A DNA stretch of 64,000 nt from Nitrospirota bacterium (GCA_020851375.1 JADZCV010000045.1:254046-318045); one strand, 5' to 3'; positions 1 to 9,452 are shown, counted from the first letter of the stretch. Notes: generated by a model not told the origin, from the sequence alone. Numbers and translations are program-made.

Positions 1-221
1 TTTAATTTGGTACTTATCGGCCCGTAAAATGTCAGACCGGAATAGACAAAGAATTTGAATCTCTGTTCACGCTTGTATCTGTATCCCTCTTCATGGAGCC
101 AGCCTGCATAATCCGGATCTGAGTTTGCAAGAAATTTATAGATAACAGCCTGTATCTGGTGCTGATAGTTAAAATCAATCCTTCCATTATCGTCGGCTGA
201 TAAGGTTATTTTTACTCTCAC
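1..221 (-). CDS. cas6: CRISPR-associated endoribonuclease Cas6 (5' part, runs off left edge)
   Basis: About 73 N-terminal codons are present, read leftwards from a GTG at 221 and still open at base 1. The translation starts VRVKITLSADDNGRIDF, followed by NYQHQIQAVIYKFL, then DPDYAGWLHEEGY and FKFFVYSGLTFYG. This order (beta strand, a short YxxxxQxxIY helix, an LHxxGY turn, then an F-K-x-F strand) is how Cas6 RAMP proteins begin. Cas6 cuts pre-crRNA within the repeat. An AGAAAGG ribosome site lies 8 bases upstream of the GTG. The gene follows yebC on the same strand after about 100 bases, so a CRISPR-Cas locus probably extends leftwards; no array is visible in the window. The family call comes from reading only the first third of the protein. 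Confidence 0.82.
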   Translation of the reverse strand, partial: MRVKITLSADDNGRIDFNYQHQIQAVIYKFLANSDPDYAGWLHEEGYRYKREQRFKFFVYSGLTFYGPISTKL

Positions 222-319
222 AAAATAGGCCTTTCTGAACGTTAATGTCTGGTAGTTTTTTGACTAATCCTATCAGAAACTTTTTCTTTTTGGTAGGGTA
301 TATTTTCTTCTATGTGTCC

Positions 320-1063
320 TTAAATCTTCTCCAACACCTCATCCCTTACATTAAAATTGGAATAGACATTCTGCACATCATCATTGTCTTCCAGCGCCTC
401 TATCAGTTTTAAAGCCTGAACAGCACTCTTGTCATCCAGTTCCATATAGTTTTGCGGGAGCATGGTTACCTCTGCAAGGGCTACTTTTATTCCACCTTCC
501 TCTATCTTTTTCCTGACAGTTTCCATATCTCCGGGAACTGTAATCACCTCGAAGTTGTCCCCGTCGCGCCTCATATCCTCAGCACCGGCCTCTACTATAA
601 TAGTCATCAGCTTTTCTTCATCCACCCTGCCGCCTTCAACGACGATATATCCCTTTTTATCAAACATCCATGAGACACAGCCGGCCTCACCCATATTGCC
701 ATTATGCTTGGTGAATATATGCCTGATCTCAGGAACCGTCCGGTTCCGGTTGTCTGTCATAATGGTTGCAATGACCGCAACGCCGCCTGGGCCGTATCCC
801 TCAAACACAGCCTCTTCATATGTTACACCAGGCAGTTCTCCTGTCCCCTTCTGGATAGCCTTCTTAATGTTATCCGCAGGCATATTGGCCTCTTTGGCCT
901 TCTGGATGACTGTCCGAAGTCTTGCGTTACCATCAGGGTCACCGCCGCCAATCTTCGCAGCTACGGTGATTTCTTTAATTATTTTTGTGAAAATCTTTCC
1001 CCTTTTTGAATCTATTGCGGCCTTCTTATGTTTTGTGGTGGCCCATTTTGAATGACCGGACAT
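320..1063 (-). CDS. yebC: YebC/PmpR-family regulatory protein
   Basis: The 247-residue protein opens with [20 protein letters not shown], the signature of the YebC family, and has the usual family length. Family members are cytosolic DNA-binding transcriptional regulators, and some act on translation of proline-rich stretches. The acidic C-terminal end ([19 protein letters not shown]) is also typical. Its start lies one base from the stop of the upstream MglA-like gene, so the two are probably cotranscribed. YebC is often followed by ruvC; here the next gene is cas6, which suggests a rearranged or inserted boundary. Confidence 0.96.
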   Translation of the reverse strand: MSGHSKWATTKHKKAAIDSKRGKIFTKIIKEITVAAKIGGGDPDGNARLRTVIQKAKEANMPADNIKKAIQKGTGELPGVTYEEAVFEGYGPGGVAVIATIMTDNRNRTVPEIRHIFTKHNGNMGEAGCVSWMFDKKGYIVVEGGRVDEEKLMTIIVEAGAEDMRRDGDNFEVITVPGDMETVRKKIEEGGIKVALAEVTMLPQNYMELDDKSAVQALKLIEALEDNDDVQNVYSNFNVRDEVLEKI

Positions 1064-1064
1064 C

Positions 1065-2045
1065 TTACTCTCCTCCTTTTACCCCTATCTCCTTTGGCTC
1101 ATAATCCGAGACCTCTATTTCTCTCACCCGTATCTTATCACCCTCTTTAGACGTAACGACCCTGAGCTTGATATTCAACGCTACATCAAGTATCCCTTCC
1201 ATAACAGCATTCGTGATCCTCGTCACCTCAGGAACCGGCTTGCCAAGTTCTATGCTTTCCATTGTAATATGCGCATCAGATACAGACTGTCCAGCGCCTC
1301 TGTCAGATGATGCCGCTCCGGATGTATCAGACTCCATCCAACTCCTCAGGTCCTCTTTTCTCTCCGGTATTTGCTCCTCTGAAGCAGACAACTGTGTTCC
1401 CGGAGCTTCAGCCTCTGACTCCTTCGGAACAGGCATCCTCTTCCGGGGACGGCCGGTCTCTATCATCTCCCGGAGGTCGCCAAGAACCAGTTTGCTGATG
1501 GCTGTCAGTGTCTCGAGCACACCCTCACCTGTAGATGCAGCTGCTGAGAAATAGGGAACTCCCCGCGTATTCAGCGTCTTGTCAATAACCTCTACCGGGA
1601 GCACATTTGGAAGGTCTCTCTTATTGTACTGAAGGACCAGGGGAAAGTCATTGATATTGATCCCATGGTCTGCAAGATTCTTCTTAAGATTGTAGAGACT
1701 TTCGAGATTGGAATCCATCATTCCATCCTGTGAGTCAGCAACAAACACCACACCGTCAGCGCCCTTCAACACCAGCTTTCTCGTCGCATTGTAGAATACC
1801 TGACCCGGAACAGTATACAGATGAAATCTCATCTTGTATCCCTTGATCTCTCCGGCCTCGAGGGGAAAGAAATCAAAAAAAAGTGTCCTGTCTGAATAAG
1901 TGGGGAGGGTTATAAGCTTACCCTTCTTTTCCGGGATTATCTTCTCATAAATGCACTTGATATTAGTCGTCTTGCCGGACAACCCTGGCCCGTAATAGAC
2001 TATCTTTGCATTTATTTCCCGTGACGTATAGTTAAATAATGCCAT
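1065..2045 (-). CDS. MglA-type small GTPase with C-terminal extension
   Basis: The first ~190 residues are a Ras-like GTPase very close to Mgl[11 protein letters not shown]-loop at residues 19-27, TVPGQV switch II, and NKRD base-recognition motif. MglA controls polarity and gliding in Myxococcus, where it is about 195 residues. Here some 130 residues follow: a Ser/Glu-rich, probably disordered linker, then a small folded domain ([38 protein letters not shown] is near the join). The extension may couple the GTPase to a partner. No MglB gene is next to it. The role in polarity is family inference. Confidence 0.88.
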   Translation of the reverse strand: MALFNYTSREINAKIVYYGPGLSGKTTNIKCIYEKIIPEKKGKLITLPTYSDRTLFFDFFPLEAGEIKGYKMRFHLYTVPGQVFYNATRKLVLKGADGVVFVADSQDGMMDSNLESLYNLKKNLADHGININDFPLVLQYNKRDLPNVLPVEVIDKTLNTRGVPYFSAAASTGEGVLETLTAISKLVLGDLREMIETGRPRKRMPVPKESEAEAPGTQLSASEEQIPERKEDLRSWMESDTSGAASSDRGAGQSVSDAHITMESIELGKPVPEVTRITNAVMEGILDVALNIKLRVVTSKEGDKIRVREIEVSDYEPKEIGVKGGE

Positions 2046-2109
2046 AGAGTAAGGGTAATGCTCAATGTTTTCCTGCCGTGTTAGTTTTATCAGAAAACAG
2101 CAAGAAGTG

Positions 2110-3030
2110 TCAACCTGCGTTTTTATGCCGCGAGATTACAGCCTTGACCATAGACGTTATCATACAATTAACAGGAGTTGGTATATTATGCCTTAAACCC
2201 TCCCGGCACACAAAACCATTGAAATAATCTATCTCAGTCGGCTTTCCCTTCATGAAGTCCTCATACATGGAAGTGTGATAACCCCGCAATTTCTGTGTAA
2301 CGTTTATCTGCTCGTCCATTAGACTGGCATCAATAATAACGCCCTTCTTCCCTGCCACTGCCCTGATTTCCTGAAATATCGCATACGCCACATCCAGTGC
2401 ATCCCTTGAATCAAGTATATGCTCAAGCGGACCATTCAGGATAACGGACACAGGATTGAATACAGCGTTCCAGCAAAGTTTCTCCCATTTGGTCTTAAGA
2501 ATATCCTTCGATAGTCTGGTGGGAATCCCCGCATTCTTAAAAAGATTAACAATAGACTGTACACGAGCGCTCTCGCTGCCGTCAAGCTCCCCTATGCCAA
2601 GGGAGCCTGCTCCAATGTGGTTAACAACTCCTGGTTCTTCTAATTTGGATGCCAGGAAGGCAACACCTCCAAGGACATTGGCTTCAGGAAAGCGGCGCAG
2701 TATTTCCTCTTCGCCGTCAATACCGTTTTGTATTGTGAGTATTACAGTATCTTTGGTAACTACAGTGCGGATTGTATCAAGAACCTTGCCGGTATCGTAT
2801 CGTTTAACAGCTATTATGATCAGGTCACACGGGCCAAGGTCTTCAGGCTTAGTTGATACAGAAGGCATGGAATTCCAGACCTCGCCTTTGCTCTTTACAG
2901 TCAGTCCTTTACTTTTAAGTACAGGAAGGTTCCGTTCGGTAACAAGAAATGAGACGTTTACTCCTGCCTTCATAAGAACGGCACCGTAATAGCCGCCTAC
3001 CCCGCCTGCACCAACGATCATGATTTTCAC
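2110..3030 (-). CDS. panE: 2-dehydropantoate 2-reductase (ketopantoate reductase)
   Basis: The 306-residue protein has an N-terminal Rossmann motif (MKIMIVGAGGVGGYYG), the IQNGID segment of PanE active sites, and the helical C-terminal domain with WEKLCWNAVFNP. It reduces ketopantoate to pantoate with NADPH for pantothenate synthesis; panC lies further along at 46030. The start is GTG at 3030, preceded by AGGAG at 3040-3044 with a 9-base gap. Both the AGGAG and the sequence running into the GTG belong to repeat copy R1, so a mobile repeat appears to supply this translation start. An internal ATG three codons later is possible but lacks a clear ribosome site. Confidence 0.93.
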   Translation of the reverse strand: MKIMIVGAGGVGGYYGAVLMKAGVNVSFLVTERNLPVLKSKGLTVKSKGEVWNSMPSVSTKPEDLGPCDLIIIAVKRYDTGKVLDTIRTVVTKDTVILTIQNGIDGEEEILRRFPEANVLGGVAFLASKLEEPGVVNHIGAGSLGIGELDGSESARVQSIVNLFKNAGIPTRLSKDILKTKWEKLCWNAVFNPVSVILNGPLEHILDSRDALDVAYAIFQEIRAVAGKKGVIIDASLMDEQINVTQKLRGYHTSMYEDFMKGKPTEIDYFNGFVCREGLRHNIPTPVNCMITSMVKAVISRHKNAG

Positions 3031-3039
3031 TCGAAAATA

Positions 3040-3170
3040 CTCCTAAGTACCCGTCATTCCCACGGAACCTGTCCCCGCAGGATTTAAGCGGGGAGTGGGA
3101 ATCCAGAACCAGGCTCACGGTCTGGATTCCCGCATTCGCGGAAATGACGTTTTTGATGACCATTTGTGAG
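3040..3170 (-). repeat. Palindromic repeat R1 (start-codon-bearing family)
   Basis: The core has arms GTCATTCCCACGGAA and the matching GGAAATGACG, with a nested GTCCCCGC/GCGGGGA stem and an AATCCAGA/TCTGGATT stem. Read on the minus strand the copy ends in GGTACTTAGGAG, then nine bases, then the GTG of panE. The far side (CTCACAAATGGTCATC on the minus strand) matches the far side of R2. Other copies are at 21740, 49991, 54549 and 59599. Confidence 0.9.
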
Positions 3171-3189
3171 ATTGCTCATTGCTTTCGAC

Positions 3190-3573
3190 TCATTGCTTCC
3201 TTTTCTCGATCAACTCAATCTCGTATCTGTCAGGCGCATCAATGAAGCAGAACCGGCTGCCTGATGACGTACGGGTCGGCCCATCCGTAACAGCCACACC
3301 CTTCTGCTTAAGGGATGCGATCATCTTATCAAGGTCATCCACCTCAAAGGCAAGGTGCACAAGGTCTTCCTGGACGACTACCCTGCCGCTGGCCGGAAAA
3401 GAGCATAGCTCTATCTCTTCATCACTGTTGGGGATCTTCAGAAAGGCAAGCTCTGACCCGCGCGGCGACTCAGACCTGCGGGACACCTCCAGCCCGAGGA
3501 CATCGCAATAAAACTGCAATGTCTCTTTCATATCGCTTACCCGCATTCGGGTGTGGAGGAGTTTGGTAATCAA
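3190..3573 (-). CDS. VOC-family glyoxalase I-like protein
   Basis: The 127-residue vicinal-oxygen-chelate protein opens LLHTRMRVSDMKETLQFYCD, like GloA. The four expected metal ligands are visible at H7, E55, H73 and E120, at almost the same spacing as in bacterial lactoylglutathione lyase. The likely reaction is isomerisation of a hemithioacetal of methylglyoxal, but other VOC substrates are possible. It overlaps the tusA-like stop by four bases and is the third gene of an operon starting at 4815. The pairing with TusA and a siroheme protein is not a usual glyoxalase context. Confidence 0.82.
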   Translation of the reverse strand: MITKLLHTRMRVSDMKETLQFYCDVLGLEVSRRSESPRGSELAFLKIPNSDEEIELCSFPASGRVVVQEDLVHLAFEVDDLDKMIASLKQKGVAVTDGPTRTSSGSRFCFIDAPDRYEIELIEKRKQ

Positions 3574-3827
3574 TCAGTTTCTTTACGGATCAGGATCTTG
3601 TAGGTCTCATCAGTTAATTTCTCAACGCCTATGATCTTATGACCCTCTGCCTTTACGCTCCTGGGGACATTCTTCATGGGTTCTCCATCATCGAGGATGA
3701 CCTCAAGCACCTGGCCTACTTCCATCTCTTCAAGTTTTAACTTGGTCTTTACAAAGTTTATTGGGCAGAGTACGCCCGAAAGATCAAGTTTATCATCCGG
3801 ACTTACAGTCTCACCTTTATTTGTCAT
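3570..3827 (-). CDS. TusA/SirA-family sulfurtransferase
   Basis: The 85-residue protein has the TusA hallmark LDLSGVLCPINFVKTKLKL, with the persulfide-carrying Cys in the LCP motif, and the later GEPMKNVPRSVKAEGH segment. Family members relay sulfane sulfur between proteins in the cytosol. It overlaps the upstream sulfite-reductase-like gene by 11 bases and the downstream glyoxalase gene by four, so the three are translationally coupled. The context points to sulfur handling tied to the siroheme protein rather than tRNA thiolation, though this is inference. Confidence 0.9.
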   Translation of the reverse strand: MTNKGETVSPDDKLDLSGVLCPINFVKTKLKLEEMEVGQVLEVILDDGEPMKNVPRSVKAEGHKIIGVEKLTDETYKILIRKETD

Positions 3828-4815
3828 AAAAATTTCCCTTCGCGTAGTATTTTCTTCTGTCTTTCTGATCTCTTATTGCTTCAAGGCCGAGAGGATCTAC
3901 AACATCGTTCATATAGCGCTCAAGACCAAGTCTTTCTATAGCCGCTCCAATACGTTCGCGCCCTACTGCATTCTCCTGATACCAGCTCATTGTCTTTTCG
4001 ATCAGTACATAGACCTGATCATCAGTAAGGAAATTGGCAATTTCATATGAGAAGTACGGGTGTTTGCCATGTTTTCCGCCAACCCTTGCAAGCCAGCCTA
4101 TCCTGTTGCTGACCATTGCGTCAACCGGACAGACCTTTACACAGTCACCGCAGTGGATGCACTTATCCCAGTCCCTGACAGGTAACTCACCATCCATCTT
4201 TAAAGCGCCCTCATCACACGCCTTGACACACAGCTCACAGCCATTACACTCATCCTCTATAAGCTTAGGCTCAAGAACCCCCTGAAATCCAAGGTCCATT
4301 TCACGTGTACGGAAGCAGTCAATAGGACAGCCTGAAAAGGATGTCTTGAATTTGTGATGCCTCGTCTCAATGCCAAAGTAACGTTTGTCTACCTCTGCAC
4401 AGATGCCCTGTGTGTCTGTGAGGCCGTTAGGATTGTAGGTACAACCTGCACAGGCCGTGGGAACACGCAATCTTGGTCCGCATGATGAAACTGCCCAGCC
4501 AATTTCTCTCAGGGACTCTGCCACAGCATCAAAATCTTTATAACTTACATATGGAACCTCAATTGACTGGCGGACAGATATGTGGATTTCGCCCCTTCCA
4601 AACTTATCTGCAATCTCCCCTGCCTTTCTCATCTGTTCGGCATTAACCTTGCCACCAGGACAGCGAAGACGCACAGTGAAGAGGTCCTTCTGCGTCTGTT
4701 TAATGAACCCCCCGCTTTTTAACTCATTGAAGTCAAGCTTTGCCTTCTTTGACTCCTTGCGAAGCTGCTCTTTAAGACCTTCCATTTCCGTCACCTGAGT
4801 ATCATTATTGCTCAT
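3817..4815 (-). CDS. Sulfite/nitrite reductase-like siroheme and 4Fe-4S ferredoxin protein
   Basis: The 332-residue protein has an N-terminal ferredoxin-like half (residues ~35-105), then the siroheme/4Fe-4S cysteines C112, C122/C125 and C163-x3-C167, and an inserted two-cluster ferredoxin domain with C190, C193, C196, C200 and C219, C222, C225, C229. This arrangement resembles AsrC, the catalytic subunit of anaerobic sulfite reductase, and related DsrA/B-like proteins. It probably reduces sulfite or a similar oxyanion in the cytoplasm. No AsrA or AsrB partner is nearby; TusA directly follows. The start is supported by a GGGAGGA site about 8 bases upstream and by the promoter at 4848-4877. 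Confidence 0.85.
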   Translation of the reverse strand: MSNNDTQVTEMEGLKEQLRKESKKAKLDFNELKSGGFIKQTQKDLFTVRLRCPGGKVNAEQMRKAGEIADKFGRGEIHISVRQSIEVPYVSYKDFDAVAESLREIGWAVSSCGPRLRVPTACAGCTYNPNGLTDTQGICAEVDKRYFGIETRHHKFKTSFSGCPIDCFRTREMDLGFQGVLEPKLIEDECNGCELCVKACDEGALKMDGELPVRDWDKCIHCGDCVKVCPVDAMVSNRIGWLARVGGKHGKHPYFSYEIANFLTDDQVYVLIEKTMSWYQENAVGRERIGAAIERLGLERYMNDVVDPLGLEAIRDQKDRRKYYAKGNFYDK

Positions 4816-4847
4816 TTATAATCCTCCCCGGATGAGATGTCCTGACA

Positions 4848-4877
4848 GTTATACTATTTGCGATTTTTTATTGTCAA
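4848..4877 (-). promoter_or_regulatory. Sigma-70-type promoter for the sulfite-reductase/tusA/glyoxalase operon
   Basis: On the minus strand TTGACA (4877-4872) is followed after 18 bases by TATAAC (4853-4848). It lies about 30 bases upstream of the start at 4815, leaving room for the GGGAGGA ribosome site. Confidence 0.6.
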
Positions 4878-4980
4878 CTTTAGCATAAGTGCAATTAACT
4901 TGCCATAAAATATCAGTTACAAGGATTAATTTATGATTTAATACTGCCGATAATTCAAGTTTGGAGGTATCCATACAACC

Positions 4981-5442
4981 ATGAAAAAGTTATATACAAA
5001 TGAATTCTTTTATGACGGAATCAAATTGCTTAAGGATCGGAGATACATAGATGCCCTGGATTCCATAAAAACTGCCATTAAAACAAGTGGATATGAAGAT
5101 GCAGACAAAATCCCTGCCACATATCTGTCTTATCTCGGCCTTGCTACTGCCCTCGCTGAAAAGAAGTACAGGGCCGGTGCACTTATTTGTGAAAACGCCA
5201 TAAAAAAAGAATTCTATAATCCCCTTTTCTACCTGAATCTTGGCAAGGTCTATGCTGCTGGCGGATACAAACTTAAGGCTATTGAAGCATTTAATAAAGG
5301 ATTACAGATAGATGGAAGTTATGATGAAATTATAAATGAACTCAAAAAGATGGGCATCAGGCGCAGGCCTATCGTTCCATTTCTGACAAGGACCCACGCA
5401 TTAAACAAGCACCTTGGTTTGCTTCTGTATAAAAACTTGTGA
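4981..5442 (+). CDS. TPR-repeat protein
   Basis: The 153-residue protein contains about two to three tetratricopeptide repeats; the clearest is NPLFYLNLGKVYAAGGYKLK, continuing into AIEAFNKGLQID, near residues 78-112. A basic tail follows (RRRPIVPFLTRTHALNKHLG). There is no signal peptide or membrane segment, so it is probably a cytosolic adaptor. GGAGGT at 4963-4968 lies 12 bases before the ATG. It converges on ettA with only nine bases between the stops. The specific partner is unknown. Confidence 0.8.
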   Translation: MKKLYTNEFFYDGIKLLKDRRYIDALDSIKTAIKTSGYEDADKIPATYLSYLGLATALAEKKYRAGALICENAIKKEFYNPLFYLNLGKVYAAGGYKLKAIEAFNKGLQIDGSYDEIINELKKMGIRRRPIVPFLTRTHALNKHLGLLLYKNL

Positions 5443-5451
5443 GACAGCCTA

Positions 5452-7137
5452 TCACCCTCTGGTCAGATGCCTGTACTTGATCCTGTGGGGCTGGTCTGCT
5501 GCAGCGCCGAGGCGGGCCTTTCTGTCCGTCTCATATTCAGAGTAATTCCCCTCGAACCAGACAACCTTGCTGTCGCCCTCAAACGCAAGTATATGGGTTG
5601 CGATACGGTCAAGGAACCAGCGGTCGTGGCTGATGACCACTGCACATCCGGCAAAATTCTCCAGCGCCTCTTCAAGTGCGCGCATGGTGTTCACATCAAG
5701 GTCATTGGTCGGCTCATCAAGGAGAAGGACATTGGCCTCTTCCTTCAGCATACGGGCCAGATGCACACGGTTTCTCTCGCCGCCTGAGAGTGCCGAGACC
5801 TTCTTCTGCTGATCGCTCCCTGAGAAATTAAAACGTGCCACATAGGCACGGGAGTTGACCTGTCTCTTACCAAGCGGAACGACATCCAGGCCGTCCGAGA
5901 TAACCTCCCACAGGGACTTATTAGGATCAAGGTCATTCCTGCTCTGGTCCACATATGCCAGCTTCACCGTCTCTCCGATCCTGAATGTCCCGGAGTCAGG
6001 CTTTTCCTGGCCGGTAATCATCCTGAAAAGAGTCGTCTTTCCTGCACCATTAGGCCCGATGATCCCTACAATGCCTCCAGGTGGAAGGGAGAATGTAACT
6101 CCATCCATAAGGATATTGTCACCGAAGGCCTTACTTACATTATTCGCCTCAACGACAACATTGCCAAGTCTCGGCCCAGGAGGGATGTATATCTCCATCT
6201 CTTTGAGACCCTTTTCTGTATCCTGACGCAGCAGTTCCTCATAAGACGTTATACGTGCCTTTGATTTCGCATGGCGTCCCTTAGGGGACATCCGTATCCA
6301 CTCAAGCTCACGCTGTAATGTCTTCTGGCGTTCACTCTCTGCAGCCTCCTCCTGCTGAAGGCGGTTCTTCTTCTGCTCCAGCCAGGATGAATAATTCCCT
6401 TTCCATGGGATCCCCTGTCCCCGGTCGAGTTCAAGGATCCACCCGGCCACATTATCAAGGAAATAGCGGTCATGTGTCACAGCGATAACAGTACCCGGAT
6501 AGTTCTGGAGATGATGCTCAAGCCATGCGACACTCTCGGCGTCTAAATGATTCGTAGGCTCGTCAAGGAGAAGTATGTCGGGTTTCTTGAGCAGCAGCCT
6601 GCAGAGGGCCACACGTCGCTTCTCCCCTCCTGAAATAATTTTAACAGGGGTATCTGCGGGGGGGCATCTAAGGGCGTCCATAGCCATATCAAGGCGGGAG
6701 TCCAGCTCCCAGGCATCCAGGGAGTCAAGCCTCTCCTGAATTTTCCCCTGCTGGTCTATAAGACTGGCCATCTCATCATCTGACATTGGTTCTGCAAATT
6801 TTTCATTAATCTTATTGTATTCATTAAGTGCATCAACCACTTCCTGCACGCCTTCTTCCACAACCTGTCGAACGGTCCTGGTTTCATCCAGTTCAGGCTC
6901 CTGTGCAAGGAGACCAACCGTGTAGCCGGGGGCAAGCACGGTCTGTCCGTTAAAATCCTTATCTATCCCGGCGAGTATACGCAAAAGGGAGCTCTTTCCT
7001 GAGCCGTTCAGACCAAGCACCCCTATCTTGGCCCCATAGAAATATGAGAGATAGATATCTTTTAGTACAGCCTTCTTGTCGTAGAACTTGCTCACTCCAA
7101 TCATCGAGTAAATAACTTTATCAGGCCCATTGCTCAT
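5452..7137 (-). CDS. ettA: ABC-F ATPase, energy-dependent translational throttle protein EttA
   Basis: The 561-residue protein has two ABC domains without membrane segments: Walker A motifs GLNGSGKSS and GPNGAGKTT, signature motifs SGGEKRR and SGGERNR, and Walker B with [11 protein letters not shown] and [11 protein letters not shown]. The linker between the domains carries a charged, helical region as in EttA (about 555 residues in E. coli). EttA binds the ribosomal E site and gates the first elongation step according to ATP/ADP level. It is transcribed alone from this strand. Confidence 0.94.
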   Translation of the reverse strand: MSNGPDKVIYSMIGVSKFYDKKAVLKDIYLSYFYGAKIGVLGLNGSGKSSLLRILAGIDKDFNGQTVLAPGYTVGLLAQEPELDETRTVRQVVEEGVQEVVDALNEYNKINEKFAEPMSDDEMASLIDQQGKIQERLDSLDAWELDSRLDMAMDALRCPPADTPVKIISGGEKRRVALCRLLLKKPDILLLDEPTNHLDAESVAWLEHHLQNYPGTVIAVTHDRYFLDNVAGWILELDRGQGIPWKGNYSSWLEQKKNRLQQEEAAESERQKTLQRELEWIRMSPKGRHAKSKARITSYEELLRQDTEKGLKEMEIYIPPGPRLGNVVVEANNVSKAFGDNILMDGVTFSLPPGGIVGIIGPNGAGKTTLFRMITGQEKPDSGTFRIGETVKLAYVDQSRNDLDPNKSLWEVISDGLDVVPLGKRQVNSRAYVARFNFSGSDQQKKVSALSGGERNRVHLARMLKEEANVLLLDEPTNDLDVNTMRALEEALENFAGCAVVISHDRWFLDRIATHILAFEGDSKVVWFEGNYSEYETDRKARLGAAADQPHRIKYRHLTRG

Positions 7138-7213
7138 AGTAACAGGAAAATATCACAAAACCGGATTTTATACCAGTCCGTAATTTAACAAGGTTAATAA
7201 ATTACAGAATTAA

Positions 7214-7242
7214 TTGAATTTAAAATAAAAGATTGCTAAACT
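7214..7242 (+). promoter_or_regulatory. Candidate promoter abutting the histidine kinase start
   Basis: TTGAAT (7214-7219), 17 bases, TAAACT (7237-7242). The ATG at 7247 lies so close that the transcript would be leaderless or would begin translation at the downstream ATG (7274). Confidence 0.4.
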
Positions 7243-7246
7243 TCCC

Positions 7247-9271
7247 ATGAAGGCAACCATCACGATAAATAACATGACCAATCTGTCAGCCAACGATAAA
7301 TATAAAGATATATTCAATAAAGCATCTGTTGCAATCCTGGAAGAAGACTGCTCAGAGATTGTTGAGGCAATCAAGACACTCAAGGCGCAGGGGGTAGCGG
7401 ATTTCCCGGGATATCTTGATGAAAACCCGGACTTCGTACGCAGGGCAGCCCGGATGCTGAAGATAGTAGATGTAAATGATGCGGCTGTAAGACTTTACTG
7501 CGCCAGAGACAGGACAGAACTGCTCAACTCTGCAGATAAGATCTTTACGCCAGGCTCATACCGGCAATTAAAGAGCGAATTAGCAGCTATTGCCGATGGA
7601 AAAGAACATTTTATAGCAGAAGATATAAACAAGACCCTCAATGGAGAGCTTATTCACGTATTATTATGCGTGACTCTACCGCAGGTAAAGGCGGGGATTA
7701 CGAGCCGTCTTACCGTGATTACAGACATTACAGCCCGTAAACGCGCAGAAGAGGCGCTCCGTATTAGTGAGGAAAGGTTCAGACTTATCGCTGAACATGC
7801 ACGGGACATAATATTCCGCTACGAGTTTTTCCCTCAGCGCCGTTTTGCCTACGTAAGCCCGGCGGTCACCAGCATAACCGGTTACACTCCGGAAGAACAC
7901 TACGCTGACGCAGATTTGGGGATAAAGATAATACACCCCGAAGATCGTCCCTTGCTGGACAAGTATTTCCAGGGTAAGGCAGAGGCAGGGAAACCAATTG
8001 TCCTGCGCTGGCTGCATAAGAATGGGTCTGTCATATGGACAGAGCAGCATAATACCCCCGTATGTAATGATGAGGGTCATCTGATTGCCATGGAAGGAAT
8101 TGCAAGAGATATCACTGACCGGGTAAAATTGGAGAATGATTTACTGAGGGCACAAAAACTTGAATCCCTCTCCATCCTAGCTGGCGGTATTGCACATGAC
8201 TTCAACAACGTTTTAACAGGAATTCTGGGCAACATCTCCCTCGCAAGAATGTATGACATCCTGAATGATGATGTTTTAAGATCACTTATTGAGGCTGAAA
8301 AGGGGGGTATCCGGGCACGGGAATTGACCCAACAGCTCATCACATTCGCAAAGGGAGGCGCACCTGTTAAAAAAACTGTCTCGCTCACTGACATCATCAG
8401 GGACTCAGCCAGCTTCACATTGAGCGGCTCCAGGACAAGACCAGAGTTCAATATATCTGACGACCTTTGGGCGGCTGAAGCAGATGAGGGACAGATAAGC
8501 CAGGTTATTAACAACCTTGTTTTAAATGCGGATCAGGCAATGCCTCAGGGTGGCATTATTGAGATAATATGCGAAAATGCCATAATTAATGACGATCACA
8601 TCTATCTTCCAAAGGGTAAATATATAAAAATTACAGTAAGAGACCATGGAATAGGGATCCCTGATGAGAATCTTCAAAAGATATTTGATCCGTACTTCAC
8701 GACAAAACAAAAAGGGAGCGGGCTTGGGCTCGCTACTACCTATTCCATAATCAAAAATCATAATGGGCATATAACTGTTGAATCAGAGTTGGGCAGAGGC
8801 GCTACTTTCTGTATATTACTGCCAGCCTCTGAGAACCAGCCTGTTCACAGGAAAGACACTGATGAAATATGCAGTCAAAAGAGTGGAAGGATACTCATCA
8901 TGGATGATGAGGCGATAGTCAGGGAGATTGCCGGCGCAATGCTGTCTTCGCTTGGATATAAAGCAGACTTTGCAGAAAGCGGCGCGACAGCGATTGAACT
9001 GTACAAAAAGTCAATGAAAGATGACAGACCATTTGACGTTGTAATCATGGACCTGACCATCCGCGACGGCATGGGTGGGTTGGATGCCATACAAAGACTC
9101 CTTGATATAAATCCAGACGCAAAGGCTATTGTGTCAAGCGGTTATTCCAATGACCCGGTAATGTCAGATTACAGGAAGTATGGATTCAAGGGGGGCATAG
9201 TCAAGCCATTCACAATTGCAGAGCTTGGCAGGGTGGTGGATGATGTACTTTCAGACAGGTCAATGGCGTAA
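7247..9271 (+). CDS. Hybrid PAS sensor histidine kinase with receiver domain
   Basis: The 674-residue soluble protein has a partial N-terminal PAS-like region (to ~170), a clear PAS/PAC domain (SEERFRLIAEHARDIIFRYEF to GIARDITDRVKLE), a HisKA segment with GGIAHDFNNVLTGILGN (phospho-acceptor H317), an HATPase domain with NNLVLNADQAMP, DHGIGIP and GSGLGLA, and a C-terminal receiver domain with acceptor D602 in VVIMDLTI. It lacks membrane segments, so it senses a cytosolic signal. The H-D-F-N-N form of the H-box is typical of NtrB-like/hybrid kinases. No output regulator lies next to it. There is no good ribosome site; see the promoter entry. Confidence 0.92.
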   Translation: MKATITINNMTNLSANDKYKDIFNKASVAILEEDCSEIVEAIKTLKAQGVADFPGYLDENPDFVRRAARMLKIVDVNDAAVRLYCARDRTELLNSADKIFTPGSYRQLKSELAAIADGKEHFIAEDINKTLNGELIHVLLCVTLPQVKAGITSRLTVITDITARKRAEEALRISEERFRLIAEHARDIIFRYEFFPQRRFAYVSPAVTSITGYTPEEHYADADLGIKIIHPEDRPLLDKYFQGKAEAGKPIVLRWLHKNGSVIWTEQHNTPVCNDEGHLIAMEGIARDITDRVKLENDLLRAQKLESLSILAGGIAHDFNNVLTGILGNISLARMYDILNDDVLRSLIEAEKGGIRARELTQQLITFAKGGAPVKKTVSLTDIIRDSASFTLSGSRTRPEFNISDDLWAAEADEGQISQVINNLVLNADQAMPQGGIIEIICENAIINDDHIYLPKGKYIKITVRDHGIGIPDENLQKIFDPYFTTKQKGSGLGLATTYSIIKNHNGHITVESELGRGATFCILLPASENQPVHRKDTDEICSQKSGRILIMDDEAIVREIAGAMLSSLGYKADFAESGATAIELYKKSMKDDRPFDVVIMDLTIRDGMGGLDAIQRLLDINPDAKAIVSSGYSNDPVMSDYRKYGFKGGIVKPFTIAELGRVVDDVLSDRSMA

Positions 9272-9276
9272 ATAAA

Positions 9277-9320
9277 TGGCGTCCCCAGGGGGATTTGAAC
9301 CCCCGTTTGCGCCGTGAAAG
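9277..9320. repeat. attL: 44-bp copy of the tRNA-Glu 3' part
   Basis: These 44 bases are identical to 19086-19129, which is the 3' part of the intact tRNA-Glu gene from the anticodon loop to the CCA end. Beyond base 9320 the two sequences diverge at once. It is therefore the far attachment site of the integrated element. Confidence 0.95.
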
Positions 9321-9452
9321 TCGTCAAACTGCCCATATTTTAGGCATCCATAGACAACCATAAACAAGCCGATTATCCCGATACCCCTTGCAATTACTGA
9401 GTTTCTTGTCTATCACTGTTCACCCTTGACTTTATGTGTTTATTCCCATATA

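Noticed and set aside
452-1055. Plus-strand frames across yebC
   Set aside because: They are mirror frames of a well-conserved gene on the minus strand and have no family features.
9277-9370. A second tRNA-Glu gene next to the histidine kinase
   Set aside because: Only the 3' 44 bases match; beyond the anticodon loop the sequence diverges and no 5' half exists, so it is an att site.
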